In this document: in pieces, positions 8,794 to 17,889 of the stretch
How the letters are laid out: every line of letters begins with the position of its first letter
Position numbering within the stretch: the first letter of the stretch is position 1
From: Cytophaga sp. FL35
GTDB taxonomy: Bacteria; Bacteroidota; Bacteroidia; Flavobacteriales; Flavobacteriaceae
Direction of reading: 5' to 3'
Length of the DNA: 64,000 bases
Assembly (NCBI RefSeq): GCF_014349235.1
Contig: NZ_JACSOH010000012.1
Coordinates: 62,001-126,000, forward strand
Made by a program: the position numbers and the translations under genes
Notes under the pieces: model-generated
The model's input: the letters and a program-made list of their open reading frames with translations, nothing else
Database searches by the model: none
What the model was told of the DNA's origin: nothing

Positions 8794-10605
8794 TTAAAGA
8801 ATGTTATCCTTCATCCTGCCCCAGGCTTTAATAAGCAAGAAGGCAGACACCAATGCAACACCCGTGAGAATTAATGCGGGCATGGTTCTTCCATAAATCC
8901 AATAGCCGGTTGAGAACATAATGGTATATATTAGGATACAGCCTAAAAGCATGGCCGTTATGCCTTGTGGCACACTCCACTTTTCATTGTCCTTCTTAAT
9001 TTCCTCTCCCTCCGCTTCAGCTTCGTTAACCACTTTACTCCAACCAGGGCCACCCGGCTGAATTCTTCTATAAAATGAACGTAAGGTTTCTTTGGATTCC
9101 GGCTGGGTCATAAAAGTAGCGGTCAACCAAATAGCAGACGTTACAATAACCACAAATGGATATTCAAACCAACTTGGGAACACTCCGTCTTCAGCATTAA
9201 AAAGCATTGCGCCTAGAGCGGTTGTTTTTAACAAAATTGAAATGATACCGGAAGCGAACATGGCAGCAATTTCGCTCCACGCATTGATTCTCCACCAGAA
9301 CCATCTCAGAATAAAGATTAGACCTGTCCCCGCTCCAAAAGTTAGAAGTATGTCAAAAATTTGCAATGCGTTTTCCAAAGCCAAGGCCAAGATGGCACTA
9401 AACACCATTAGTACTACAGTAGATATCCTTCCAATAGCAACCATCTGCTTTTCTGTGGCGTCCGGATTTATTTGTTGCTTATAAAAGTCAAAAACAATAT
9501 AGGAGGAACCCCAGTTCAATTGGGTAGAAATGGTACTCATATATGCTGCTATCAAAGAAGCCAATACCACCCCCAACAATCCGCTAGGCAATTTGGTCAA
9601 CATGGCCGAGTAGGCCAAATCATGTCCCAACTTGCTTTCTGCAATATTTGGAAAAGCCTCTTGAATACTGGCTACATCAGGAAAAACAACTAAGGAAGAC
9701 AAGGCTACCAAAATCCACGGCCAAGGTCTCAAGGCGTAATGCATGATATTAAAAAAGAACGTGGCACCAATGGCATGGTTTTCATCTTTAGCTGCTAACA
9801 TTCGCTGGGCAATATAGCCTCCACCCCCGGGCTCTGCCCCAGGGTACCAAGAACTCCACCACTGTACAGCCAGTGGTATTATAAATAACATAATCAATGC
9901 ATTCTGATCACTAAAATCAGGCAGAATGTCCAATTTAGATTTTACAACCTCATTGGCCATCAAAGCATCAATCCCCCCCACTTCTGGGATGTTTACCAAA
10001 TAATAAGCCGCGCCGATCGCTCCTGCCATAGCTACAAAAAATAGTAAGAAATCCGTGTAAACTACACCTTTAAATCCACCAAGAGCGGAAAATGTAACGG
10101 TAATCAATCCGGCACCCACCACAGTTTCCCATGGTTCCAGCCCTAACATAATTCCGCCAATTTTAATTGCGGCCAAGGTAACGGAGGCCATAGTAATAAT
10201 ATTGAACAACGCGCCTAAGTAAATGGCCCTAAATTTTCTAAGAAAACTAGCTGCCTTACCTCCATAACGCATCTCATAAAATTCCAAATCCGTATTCACA
10301 TTAGACCTACGCCATAATTTTGCGTAAACGAACACGGTCAAAAGTCCGGTAATTAAAAACGCCCACCAAACCCAGTTTCCGGAGACCCCATTGGTCCTTA
10401 CAATATCGGTTACTAAATTGGGGGTATCGGTCGAGAAAGTGGTAGCAACCATGGATAGCCCTAAAAGCCACCATGGCATGGTTCTTCCTGAAAGAAAAAA
10501 CTCCGAAGAATCTTTTCCGGATTTTTTTGAAACATAGATCCCTATCCCCAATACAATGGAGAAAAAGACGATAATAAAACTGTAGTCAAGGGTAGATAAC
10601 TGCAT
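8794..10605 (-). CDS. Sodium:solute symporter (SSS family)
   Basis: A 603-residue SSS transporter with about 13-14 membrane segments; the start MQLSTLDYSFIIVFFSIVLGIG is the first helix. The GRTMPWWLLGLSMVATTFSTDTP region contains the conserved sodium-site helix. A hydrophilic stretch (about 515-550) precedes the last helices. Members carry sugars, proline or other organic solutes with sodium; the substrate is not evident. It is divergent from the TauE-like exporter, with about 85 bases between the starts. Confidence 0.9.
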   Translation of the reverse strand: MQLSTLDYSFIIVFFSIVLGIGIYVSKKSGKDSSEFFLSGRTMPWWLLGLSMVATTFSTDTPNLVTDIVRTNGVSGNWVWWAFLITGLLTVFVYAKLWRRSNVNTDLEFYEMRYGGKAASFLRKFRAIYLGALFNIITMASVTLAAIKIGGIMLGLEPWETVVGAGLITVTFSALGGFKGVVYTDFLLFFVAMAGAIGAAYYLVNIPEVGGIDALMANEVVKSKLDILPDFSDQNALIMLFIIPLAVQWWSSWYPGAEPGGGGYIAQRMLAAKDENHAIGATFFFNIMHYALRPWPWILVALSSLVVFPDVASIQEAFPNIAESKLGHDLAYSAMLTKLPSGLLGVVLASLIAAYMSTISTQLNWGSSYIVFDFYKQQINPDATEKQMVAIGRISTVVLMVFSAILALALENALQIFDILLTFGAGTGLIFILRWFWWRINAWSEIAAMFASGIISILLKTTALGAMLFNAEDGVFPSWFEYPFVVIVTSAIWLTATFMTQPESKETLRSFYRRIQPGGPGWSKVVNEAEAEGEEIKKDNEKWSVPQGITAMLLGCILIYTIMFSTGYWIYGRTMPALILTGVALVSAFLLIKAWGRMKDNIL

Positions 10606-10657
10606 AGAATGGTAGTTGGTATTTTGGTTAGCCGATAAAGATATTGTTTTTTTGAGA

Positions 10658-10665
10658 TACTTTTG
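10658..10665 (+). promoter_or_regulatory. Candidate -7 element for the TauE-like gene
   Basis: TACTTTTG matches TAnnTTTG. It predicts a transcript start near 10672, so the TTG at 10663 cannot be the start codon and the ATG at 10690 is preferred. Confidence 0.45.
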
Positions 10666-10689
10666 CCATTTGCCAACGAAACACGAGAC

Positions 10690-11445
10690 ATGCTCTTAGC
10701 ACCTTCTTTTGATATTTCCCTTACCGCTTGGGCCCTTGCATTTACCGCCGCCATTGTAATAGGACTCTCTAAAGCCGGAATAAAAGGTATAGCAATCATC
10801 AACGTAACACTTATGGCACTCGCTTTTGACGCCAAAGCTTCTACGGGCATTGTAGTTCCATTATTGGTAGTTGGCGATATTTTTGCGGTTATTTACTATA
10901 ACAGACATGCCAATTGGTTACACATTGCCAAGTTCTTACCGTGGATACTGTTCGGTATTTTAATCGGGGTTTTTATAGGAAACGATTTAAATGAAACGCT
11001 TTTTAAGATAGCCATGGCCATTATTATTTTAATGAGCGTCATTATGATGTATTGGTGGGATAGACGCAAATCTAAAAGAGTACCCACCCATTGGGCTTTT
11101 GCGGGTTTTGTAGGAACCATTGCGGGTATTACAACTATGATCGGAAACCTAGGAGGAGCGTTCAGTAATATTTACTTCTTGGCAATGCGAGTTCAAAAAA
11201 ATGAGTTTATAGGTACCGCAGCATGGCTTTTTCTTATTATTAATGTCATTAAACTTCCCTTTCACATTTTTGTTTGGGAAACGGTTACCATGGAAACACT
11301 GATGTTTGACCTTAAGCTTGTTCCCGGCATTTTTCTTGGGGTATTTTTGGGCATTCGTTTGGTAAAGATCATCAAAGAGGACTTCTACAGAAAAATGATC
11401 TTGGTATTGACCGCTTTGGGCGCATTTATGATTCTAATCAAATAA
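10690..11445 (+). CDS. TauE/SafE family membrane exporter
   Basis: A protein of about 251 residues with eight or so hydrophobic segments, of the DUF81 (TauE/SafE) family, which exports sulfite, sulfoacetate or other organic anions. A duplicated half-structure is visible: an N-terminal GLSKAGIKGI block and a central NLGGAFSNIYFLAMR block. The frame is open from a TTG at 10663, but that codon lies in the predicted promoter. It is co-oriented with the epimerase lipoprotein 58 bases downstream. The substrate is not known. Confidence 0.85.
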   Translation: MLLAPSFDISLTAWALAFTAAIVIGLSKAGIKGIAIINVTLMALAFDAKASTGIVVPLLVVGDIFAVIYYNRHANWLHIAKFLPWILFGILIGVFIGNDLNETLFKIAMAIIILMSVIMMYWWDRRKSKRVPTHWAFAGFVGTIAGITTMIGNLGGAFSNIYFLAMRVQKNEFIGTAAWLFLIINVIKLPFHIFVWETVTMETLMFDLKLVPGIFLGVFLGIRLVKIIKEDFYRKMILVLTALGAFMILIK

Positions 11446-11503
11446 GCCTATCAACCTAAAATTTTTATAAGTAGCTTTAGAGCAAGCCTTAAAACTACTA
11501 TTT

Positions 11504-12880
11504 GTGAAAACTTTCATTAGGTCTTCAGTTGCTTTAGTATTGCTGATGACGATTTTCTCCTGCAAAAACGGAGACCGACCAAAATATCAAAAGTCTACCA
11601 CAACACTTTTACCTGAACTTGAAAAATCATTGGAGGAATTGGTACAAGTCTGGTACCCAAAAAGTATGGACAGTGTACATGGCGGATTTTGGTCCGATTT
11701 TAATTATAAATGGGAAAAAGAAGGCAAACAGCATAAAATGTTGGTAAGCCAAGCCCGGCATATTTGGACAACAGCAACCTTAAGTATGTACTATAAAGAT
11801 CATGTTTACGAACAAATGGCCCAACATGGTTTTGAGTTTCTTAGGGATGTTATGTGGGATAAGGCATATGGTGGCTTTCACACGCTTTTTGAAATTGACA
11901 CCAACAGCTTAAAATTGGTTTCCAAAGGAAAAAGCGCCTATGGAAATTCATTTGCGATATATGGTTTGGCCACTTACTACAAGGCCTCCAAAGATACTGC
12001 AGCACTAGAATTGGCAAAGGAAACCTTTCGCTGGTTGGAAAATCACTCTCATGATTCCATTTATGGGGGATATTTTGATGTAATGGCCCAAAATGGTGAC
12101 TGGCTTCTGGAACAGGGAGAAGACCTTGGTTATGACAATTTTATTCGCAAAAACTGGAAAGACCAAAATTCTTCTATCCATCTTTTGGAAAGTTTTACGG
12201 CTCTATATGAGGTCTGGCCCAACCAACTGCTTAAGGAACGATTACAAGAATTATTGGTACTCGTGCGCGACACAATTACTTCGAACAAGGGATATCTTTA
12301 TTTACATCAAGAAAGGGACTGGACGCCAGTAAGCTTTAGGGACTCCTCAGAAACATATCGGCAAGACAACTTTTACTTGGACCACGTGTCATTTGGTCAC
12401 GATGTTGAAACGGCTTTTCTAATGTTGGAAGCTTCACATCGATTAAGGATTAAAAATGATTCCATCACCCGGCGAAAGGCAAAAAAAATGGTGGACCATG
12501 CCTTGGAATGGGGTTGGGACCATGAAAAAGGAGGTTTTTTTGATGGGGGGTATTACCATAAGGATGGTACCAGAAAAATAGAAAATGAGGCCAAGGTATG
12601 GTGGGCAGAAGCAGAAGCCCTCAATTCCTTATTGCTTATGGCAGGGTTATTTCCTGAAGAAAAAAGTTATTATACTCTTTTTACAAAACAATGGGAATAC
12701 ATTTCCAATTATCTTATTGATACGGAATATGGAGGTTGGTATGTGGAGGGTTTGGATACGGACCCTAATGCTAAAACAAAGGCAAAAGCTCATATTTGGA
12801 AAGTAAACTATCACAATATCAGGTCATTAATCAATGTCATCCATATGATAAAGGGAGAATTTCAACTTACCGCGCATTGA
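11504..12880 (+). CDS. AGE/cellobiose 2-epimerase family lipoprotein
   Basis: A 458-residue (alpha/alpha)6-barrel protein of the N-acylglucosamine 2-epimerase superfamily. The conserved FGHDVETAF block (His299), the WWAEAEAL block and the WKVNYHNIR block (His437) match cellobiose/mannobiose 2-epimerases, where these histidines do the proton transfer at C2. It starts at GTG with a signal peptide and lipobox IFSC (Cys20), so it should be lipid-anchored outside the cytoplasm, unlike most characterised members. It is probably co-transcribed with the TauE-like exporter. A glucose/mannose-end epimerisation of oligosaccharides in the periplasm is an inference. Confidence 0.82.
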   Translation: MKTFIRSSVALVLLMTIFSCKNGDRPKYQKSTTTLLPELEKSLEELVQVWYPKSMDSVHGGFWSDFNYKWEKEGKQHKMLVSQARHIWTTATLSMYYKDHVYEQMAQHGFEFLRDVMWDKAYGGFHTLFEIDTNSLKLVSKGKSAYGNSFAIYGLATYYKASKDTAALELAKETFRWLENHSHDSIYGGYFDVMAQNGDWLLEQGEDLGYDNFIRKNWKDQNSSIHLLESFTALYEVWPNQLLKERLQELLVLVRDTITSNKGYLYLHQERDWTPVSFRDSSETYRQDNFYLDHVSFGHDVETAFLMLEASHRLRIKNDSITRRKAKKMVDHALEWGWDHEKGGFFDGGYYHKDGTRKIENEAKVWWAEAEALNSLLLMAGLFPEEKSYYTLFTKQWEYISNYLIDTEYGGWYVEGLDTDPNAKTKAKAHIWKVNYHNIRSLINVIHMIKGEFQLTAH

Positions 12881-13181
12881 TTTTTAGGAGATTTTTAATA
12901 GACGATTATCTTATTTTTCACTTTTTAAGATTGGTTCCAAATCTCCTGTGTTGTATATTGTCATCTAGTCTTTCTTGCGTAAAACTTCGTATATATAACA
13001 GACCGAAGTTCCAATCCGCTTGAACAGTACTATTTCTGTTAAAAGAAACCCCGACCCAGCCAGTTTCATACTAAAGTTTTGATTGAGACGTTGGCTACTT
13101 ATGTAAGGTTCTCATTTGTACCTTGCTAAGTACCCTCGCCAGACCATCAACAACAGACCAAATACATTTAAAAAATTGACA
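12881..13181. other. Intergenic region before the metalloprotease
   Basis: About 300 bases with no convincing gene, RNA or strong hairpin. It presumably holds the promoter of the protease. No exact TAnnTTTG with a spaced TTTG was found. Confidence 0.4.
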
Positions 13182-15746
13182 ATGAGACATTGCCTATCAT
13201 ATATATTTGTATTGTTATTGTTCGCTTCCTGTGCCAGCGTGGGATTAGGAGGGAAATCAAAAAAAGCTGCTTCAAAGGATGTTTCCGTTAATAGTGCCAA
13301 GGCCTATGACAAGATCATTACCAGCGAAGCCATTACTAAAAAAGGCCTTTTTGATGTTCACAAAGTAGGTGACAAATATTATTTTGAACTTCCGGACAGC
13401 CTGCTCAACAGAGAATTCCTAGTAGTTACCAGATTTATTAAAACACCATCGGGGGCCAGTAATTATGGAGGCGAAAAGATTTCTGAAAATACCATAATTT
13501 TTGAAAAAGGTCCTTCTAACAATCTATTTCTTAGGATTTCTACCCTCGTTAGTTCCGCAAGTGAGGATGATGCCATTTCAAAAGCAGTTAACAACTCCAA
13601 TATCACGCCCATTTTGGAAACCTTTGAAATTAAGGCCGAAAATGAAGACCAGCAGACCTACCTTTTTGATGTGACCAGTTTTGTAAATAGTGAAAACCCT
13701 CTACTGGCCTTGAGTTCAGATGCCAAGGACGATTACAAGCTACTTTCCTTGGAAAAGGACAAATCCTATATTCAAGAAATCAACTCCTTTCCCGTAAATA
13801 CTGAAATTAAATCGGTAAAAACCTATAGAGCCAAGTCCGGGTCCGATAAACGCAAGGAATTGCCTGCCGCCATTCTTGCGGGCGTTGTTACCTTGGAAAT
13901 CAACAATTCCTTTATCCTTTTACCCAAGAAACCCATGCAAAAAAGGCTCTATGATGCACGGGTAGGTTATTTTGCCAGCTCCTATTTGGAGTACGGTGAT
14001 GACCAACAAAAGGTTGACCGTAACACCTATATTCACAGGTGGCGTTTGGAGCCTAAGCCGGAAGATTCCCTAAAATGGAAACGGGGCGAACTAGTGGAAC
14101 CTAAAAAGCCTATTGTTTATTACATAGACCCAGCTACTCCCAAAAAATGGCGGCCGTACCTAATACAAGGAATTAATGATTGGCAAGTGGCCTTTGAACA
14201 GGCCGGTTTTAAAAATGCCATTATAGGCAAGGAGTGGCCTGAAAACGATCCTAACATGAGCTTGGAAGACTCTAGGTTTTCCGTGCTTAGGTATTTTGCC
14301 TCCCCTTTTAAAAATGCCTACGGACCCAATGTGGTAGACCCCAGAAGTGGTGAGATTTTAGAAAGTCATATTGGGTGGTACCACAACCTTATGAGCTTAC
14401 TGCATAGTTGGTACATGGTACAGGCAGGTGCTGTTGATGAAAGGGCCCGTAAAATGCAATATGACACCAAATTGATGGGAGAACTCATTCGGTTTGTTGC
14501 AAGTCACGAGGTGGGCCATACCTTGGGTTTACGTCACAATATGGGTGCCAGCCATGCAACTCCGGTAGAAAAATTAAGGGATGCCCAATGGTTGGAGAAA
14601 AACGGGCATACCAGTTCCATCATGGACTACGCTCGTTTTAACTATGTGGCCCAACCACAGGATAGTATTCCGCACAAAGACCTAATGCCCAGAATTGGGG
14701 ATTATGACAAATGGGCCATACAATGGGGCTATTCCAGATTTCCAGAGGACATGTCCGTAAAAGACGAAAAAGAACTCTTGAGCCAAATGGTGACGGATAG
14801 TGTTAGTGCCAATCCAAGGCTTTGGTTTGGTGGGGAGGGCCGCGATTTTGACCCCCGTTCTCAAACGGAGGATTTAGGTGATGACGCTATGCAAGCCAGC
14901 ATGTATGGCATTTTGAACTTACAGCGGATTGCCCCTTATTTGAAAAAATGGACACAGACCAGTACCAGTGATGATTTTGCCAACCTAGACCAAGTCTATA
15001 AGGATATGGTAGGCCAATACAGTGATTACATTTTTCATGTTGCCAAAAATATTGGGGGAATTTATGTAACTCCAAAAACTATGGGAGAAGAGGGCGAAGT
15101 ATACAGACCCGTAGAAAAGGAAAAACAAAAACAAGCTTTGTTGTTCTTGAACAACTATATTTTTAAGGAACCCAAATGGTTGTTACGAAATGATATTCTT
15201 AATGCCATTCAATCGCCCCAATCCAAAGAATCGGTCACCAAGACCATGGAGAGCGTTATGATGAACTTACTGGGGGGTAGCCGATTGAGCCGAATGACCT
15301 TTATTTCGGAGCGATATGAAAATGAAGACCCTTACCTTCCAGAAGAGTATATGGATGACCTTAGCCAGTTGGTGTGGGGTGATATGAACGTTTTTTACCA
15401 AACCGACGCCTATCGTAGAAAGCTACAAAAGGCATACGTGAATAACTTGATTACGTTATATAAACCAGACGAGGCCGAAGGATTGGTCGAGGGAATTTTA
15501 GCAAAACTATCCGAAGGATATACGTCCAATACAGATGTACGCTCCTTGGCTTTGGATAATTTACTCACCTTACAGGGCAAGATTAAACGAACCATTCCTG
15601 TAATGACAGATCGGTTAACCATTGCCCACCTTAATTACTTAAAGCGGGAAATTGAATCGGTTATTGGTCAAACACGGGAAGTAGACCCGTTATTCATTCC
15701 GTTTAGAAGGGATATTTCCATAAAGGAACAACAGGGCGAGGAGTAA
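13182..15746 (+). CDS. Zinc-dependent metalloprotease lipoprotein (DUF5117/DUF4953 type)
   Basis: About 854 residues from the ATG at 13182, which begins a signal peptide with lipobox FASC; the frame is open to an upstream start at 13116 that would not give a signal peptide at the N-terminus. The catalytic site is a metzincin-type HEVGHTLGLRH (zinc ligands His442, His446 and His452), followed by NMGASH and a SIMDYARF Met-turn (Met of SIMDY). The family has a DUF5117 N-terminal and a DUF4953 catalytic part and is common in Bacteroidota. It should degrade extracytoplasmic proteins or peptides. Its stop codon is one base from that of dgcA on the other strand. Confidence 0.9.
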   Translation: MRHCLSYIFVLLLFASCASVGLGGKSKKAASKDVSVNSAKAYDKIITSEAITKKGLFDVHKVGDKYYFELPDSLLNREFLVVTRFIKTPSGASNYGGEKISENTIIFEKGPSNNLFLRISTLVSSASEDDAISKAVNNSNITPILETFEIKAENEDQQTYLFDVTSFVNSENPLLALSSDAKDDYKLLSLEKDKSYIQEINSFPVNTEIKSVKTYRAKSGSDKRKELPAAILAGVVTLEINNSFILLPKKPMQKRLYDARVGYFASSYLEYGDDQQKVDRNTYIHRWRLEPKPEDSLKWKRGELVEPKKPIVYYIDPATPKKWRPYLIQGINDWQVAFEQAGFKNAIIGKEWPENDPNMSLEDSRFSVLRYFASPFKNAYGPNVVDPRSGEILESHIGWYHNLMSLLHSWYMVQAGAVDERARKMQYDTKLMGELIRFVASHEVGHTLGLRHNMGASHATPVEKLRDAQWLEKNGHTSSIMDYARFNYVAQPQDSIPHKDLMPRIGDYDKWAIQWGYSRFPEDMSVKDEKELLSQMVTDSVSANPRLWFGGEGRDFDPRSQTEDLGDDAMQASMYGILNLQRIAPYLKKWTQTSTSDDFANLDQVYKDMVGQYSDYIFHVAKNIGGIYVTPKTMGEEGEVYRPVEKEKQKQALLFLNNYIFKEPKWLLRNDILNAIQSPQSKESVTKTMESVMMNLLGGSRLSRMTFISERYENEDPYLPEEYMDDLSQLVWGDMNVFYQTDAYRRKLQKAYVNNLITLYKPDEAEGLVEGILAKLSEGYTSNTDVRSLALDNLLTLQGKIKRTIPVMTDRLTIAHLNYLKREIESVIGQTREVDPLFIPFRRDISIKEQQGEE

Positions 15747-15747
15747 G

Positions 15748-16809
15748 CTAAAGTTTTATTTCTCCCAGACCTGGAGCTGCCGTAGGATATAAAATACCGT
15801 CTTTAAGCTGGAATAATCCTTGAAATGGATCGTCCAAAACATCTAGATGTCCATCTAGATCTGCGTACCTGATATTGGGTCTCGAAAGGGCAAAGTGCAG
15901 TCCTGCAGAGATACCCAAGGAACATTCATCATTACAACCGATCATGCTTTCAATTCCGGCAGATTTTGCAACAGAATTTATGTGCATACCTTCTATAATT
16001 CCACCCACTTTCATGAGTTTAATATTTACCATATCCACACGTTCGTTCTGGGCCAAACGAAAGGCGTCCGTCAAGGTTTTGAGGCTTTCATCTGCCATAA
16101 CAGGTATTTCTACTTGGTTCATCACCTCTCCAAGTCGCTCCTCTTTTTCTTCCTTGGTAGGCTGTTCAAAGATTTCAATACCAATATGCCCTGTAGCCTT
16201 AACGAATGCGACCGAATCTACTACGGAATAACCCTGATTGCCATCAAAACGCAGGGTGATATTAGGATGTAGTTCATGTAAACGCATCATCTTCTCAATA
16301 TCCTCTTCCAAACTATGTCCCCCTTTTATCTTGAGGATGGAAAAACCCATTTTTACAAATTCATCGGCCTGTTTCAATGTTTCTTGAAGCGGTAAAATAC
16401 CTATAGTAATACTTGTGGCAATATTATTTTGAAATCCGCCCAAGAACTTGTACAACGGTACATCTGCCTTTCGGGAAATTAAATCATGCAAGGCCATATC
16501 AACCATGGTCAAAGAGGAGGATTTTTTACCCAAAAGCACTTTTAATTCTGCCAAGATAAAGGCATAATTAAATGGGTCTTTGTTCTTGAGATATGGGATG
16601 ATGGTTTGGTTAATTGCTTGATCCACATCGTGTGCAGATTCCCCCGTAACGATAACATCCGGTGCGGAACAGCCATAACCCACTATTTTACCATCCGTTT
16701 CAAGTTTTAGGATAAAATTGACAGTACTGTCAATGGTTTCATATGCTATGGTGTAAGGTTGGGACAATTTTAAGTCCCAACGCTCATAACTTATATGAAC
16801 TATTTTCAT
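15748..16809 (-). CDS. dgcA: Enolase-superfamily epimerase (dipeptide epimerase/N-acetyl-D-glutamate racemase, DgcA-like)
   Basis: A 353-residue muconate-lactonising-subgroup enzyme. The general bases are the Lys pair in LKIKGG and the Lys in VNIKLMKVGG; metal ligands are in RFDGNQG, the Glu of FEQPTK and ADESL. A DLD motif at 317-319 matches the DxD that binds the alpha-ammonium of dipeptides in L-Ala-D/L-Glu epimerases. The neighbour is a DUF1611 protein, and in marine bacteria such a pair (DgcN and DgcA) turns D-glutamate into N-acetyl-L-glutamate. Both readings are possible: murein-dipeptide epimerase by motif, N-acetyl-glutamate racemase by context. It overlaps dgcN by four bases. Confidence 0.85.
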   Translation of the reverse strand: MKIVHISYERWDLKLSQPYTIAYETIDSTVNFILKLETDGKIVGYGCSAPDVIVTGESAHDVDQAINQTIIPYLKNKDPFNYAFILAELKVLLGKKSSSLTMVDMALHDLISRKADVPLYKFLGGFQNNIATSITIGILPLQETLKQADEFVKMGFSILKIKGGHSLEEDIEKMMRLHELHPNITLRFDGNQGYSVVDSVAFVKATGHIGIEIFEQPTKEEKEERLGEVMNQVEIPVMADESLKTLTDAFRLAQNERVDMVNIKLMKVGGIIEGMHINSVAKSAGIESMIGCNDECSLGISAGLHFALSRPNIRYADLDGHLDVLDDPFQGLFQLKDGILYPTAAPGLGEIKL

Positions 16810-17879
16810 TTCAGTTTTTCCCTTAATACCTCAACAAGACCTTCGGCACCATATTTTAATACATCAAATGCCGGTAATTTGGTTTCCAAGGTAATCTGTT
16901 TGCACACCTCCAAAATTTCATCTTCTTCCATATCCTCATGGTTCACGGTAATAGCTATAACCTGCTTTCCGGAAATCACCTCAATGGCGTTTATTTGTTC
17001 CGACAAGGAATGTAATTTATAACCTGGAAAACCATCATACTCCAATCTTTTGGGAGCGTGTTGCAGCACCACAAAATCCGGTCTGCCTGCCGCCAAAATC
17101 TCAAAACCACCGGGGTATGCCGGATTCATCAAACTTCCCTGACCTTCAATTACGATGACATCCGGTTGTTCGTTTTTATAGGCGCTCACTACAGCATGTT
17201 CAATTTCACCGGAGACAAAATCGTTAATGCAACTATCCATGACCATACTGTATTTGGCACCTTGCATCCATGCGGTCTGTCCTGTTCCGATCATTTCGGC
17301 TTTAAGTCCGGCATTTCTAAAACCATGTACCAATAGCCAAGCCGTCGTACGCTTTCCCAATGCGGAGTCTGTTCCTAATACCGCCAGCTTTAAACAATCT
17401 ACCTGTTCAATGTCACCGGTAAAAAAGTGAAGTTGATCTCTATCTGGCGTTTTTCTCACATCTCTAATACGGCACTTATTTTCTGCCGCAATTTGGGTGA
17501 GTACGGCATCATTGGTCAAAAAGTCGTGCAAACCACTATCAACGTTCCACCCCATTTGCAAGGCCTTCTTAATAGTATCCTTTGCCTCCACGGGAAGTCT
17601 GCCTCCGTCCGGAGCCAAACCTATTACCAGGGATTTAGGAAGTTTGTCCCAAGCGGTCAATTTCTCAACTGCATCCTCAAAGTTTTTAAACACAGGTATT
17701 CCATTTGGTTTTCCGTCAAGGACTTCACCAGCATCCCTACCCTCATATTTTTTATCCAATACACCCACAATATCATAGCGCTCCGTAAAGCGAACCAAGC
17801 CATGGGCGGTTTTTCCATTGGGAGTATTAAATGCACCCTCGCAATACACTAGGGCCTTTCCATCTATCGAATTTTTCAT
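16806..17879 (-). CDS. dgcN: DUF1611 protein, D-glutamate N-acetyltransferase DgcN-like
   Basis: A 357-residue two-domain protein: an N-terminal Rossmann-like part (about 1-150) and a C-terminal P-loop part with GTDSALGKRT at 169-178 as the Walker A-like loop and VIVIEGQG as the Walker B-like strand. DUF1611 includes DgcN, shown in marine bacteria to acetylate D-glutamate. No signal peptide is present, so it is cytoplasmic. It starts ten bases after the PLP enzyme gene and its stop overlaps the dgcA start, so the three genes are translationally coupled. The acetyltransferase role is taken from the family and context. Confidence 0.82.
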   Translation of the reverse strand: MKNSIDGKALVYCEGAFNTPNGKTAHGLVRFTERYDIVGVLDKKYEGRDAGEVLDGKPNGIPVFKNFEDAVEKLTAWDKLPKSLVIGLAPDGGRLPVEAKDTIKKALQMGWNVDSGLHDFLTNDAVLTQIAAENKCRIRDVRKTPDRDQLHFFTGDIEQVDCLKLAVLGTDSALGKRTTAWLLVHGFRNAGLKAEMIGTGQTAWMQGAKYSMVMDSCINDFVSGEIEHAVVSAYKNEQPDVIVIEGQGSLMNPAYPGGFEILAAGRPDFVVLQHAPKRLEYDGFPGYKLHSLSEQINAIEVISGKQVIAITVNHEDMEEDEILEVCKQITLETKLPAFDVLKYGAEGLVEVLREKLK

Positions 17880-17889
17880 TGATTCCTTT

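Noticed and set aside
10542-10850. Leftward frame across the symporter-exporter gap
   Set aside because: It crosses two divergent promoters and overlaps both real starts.
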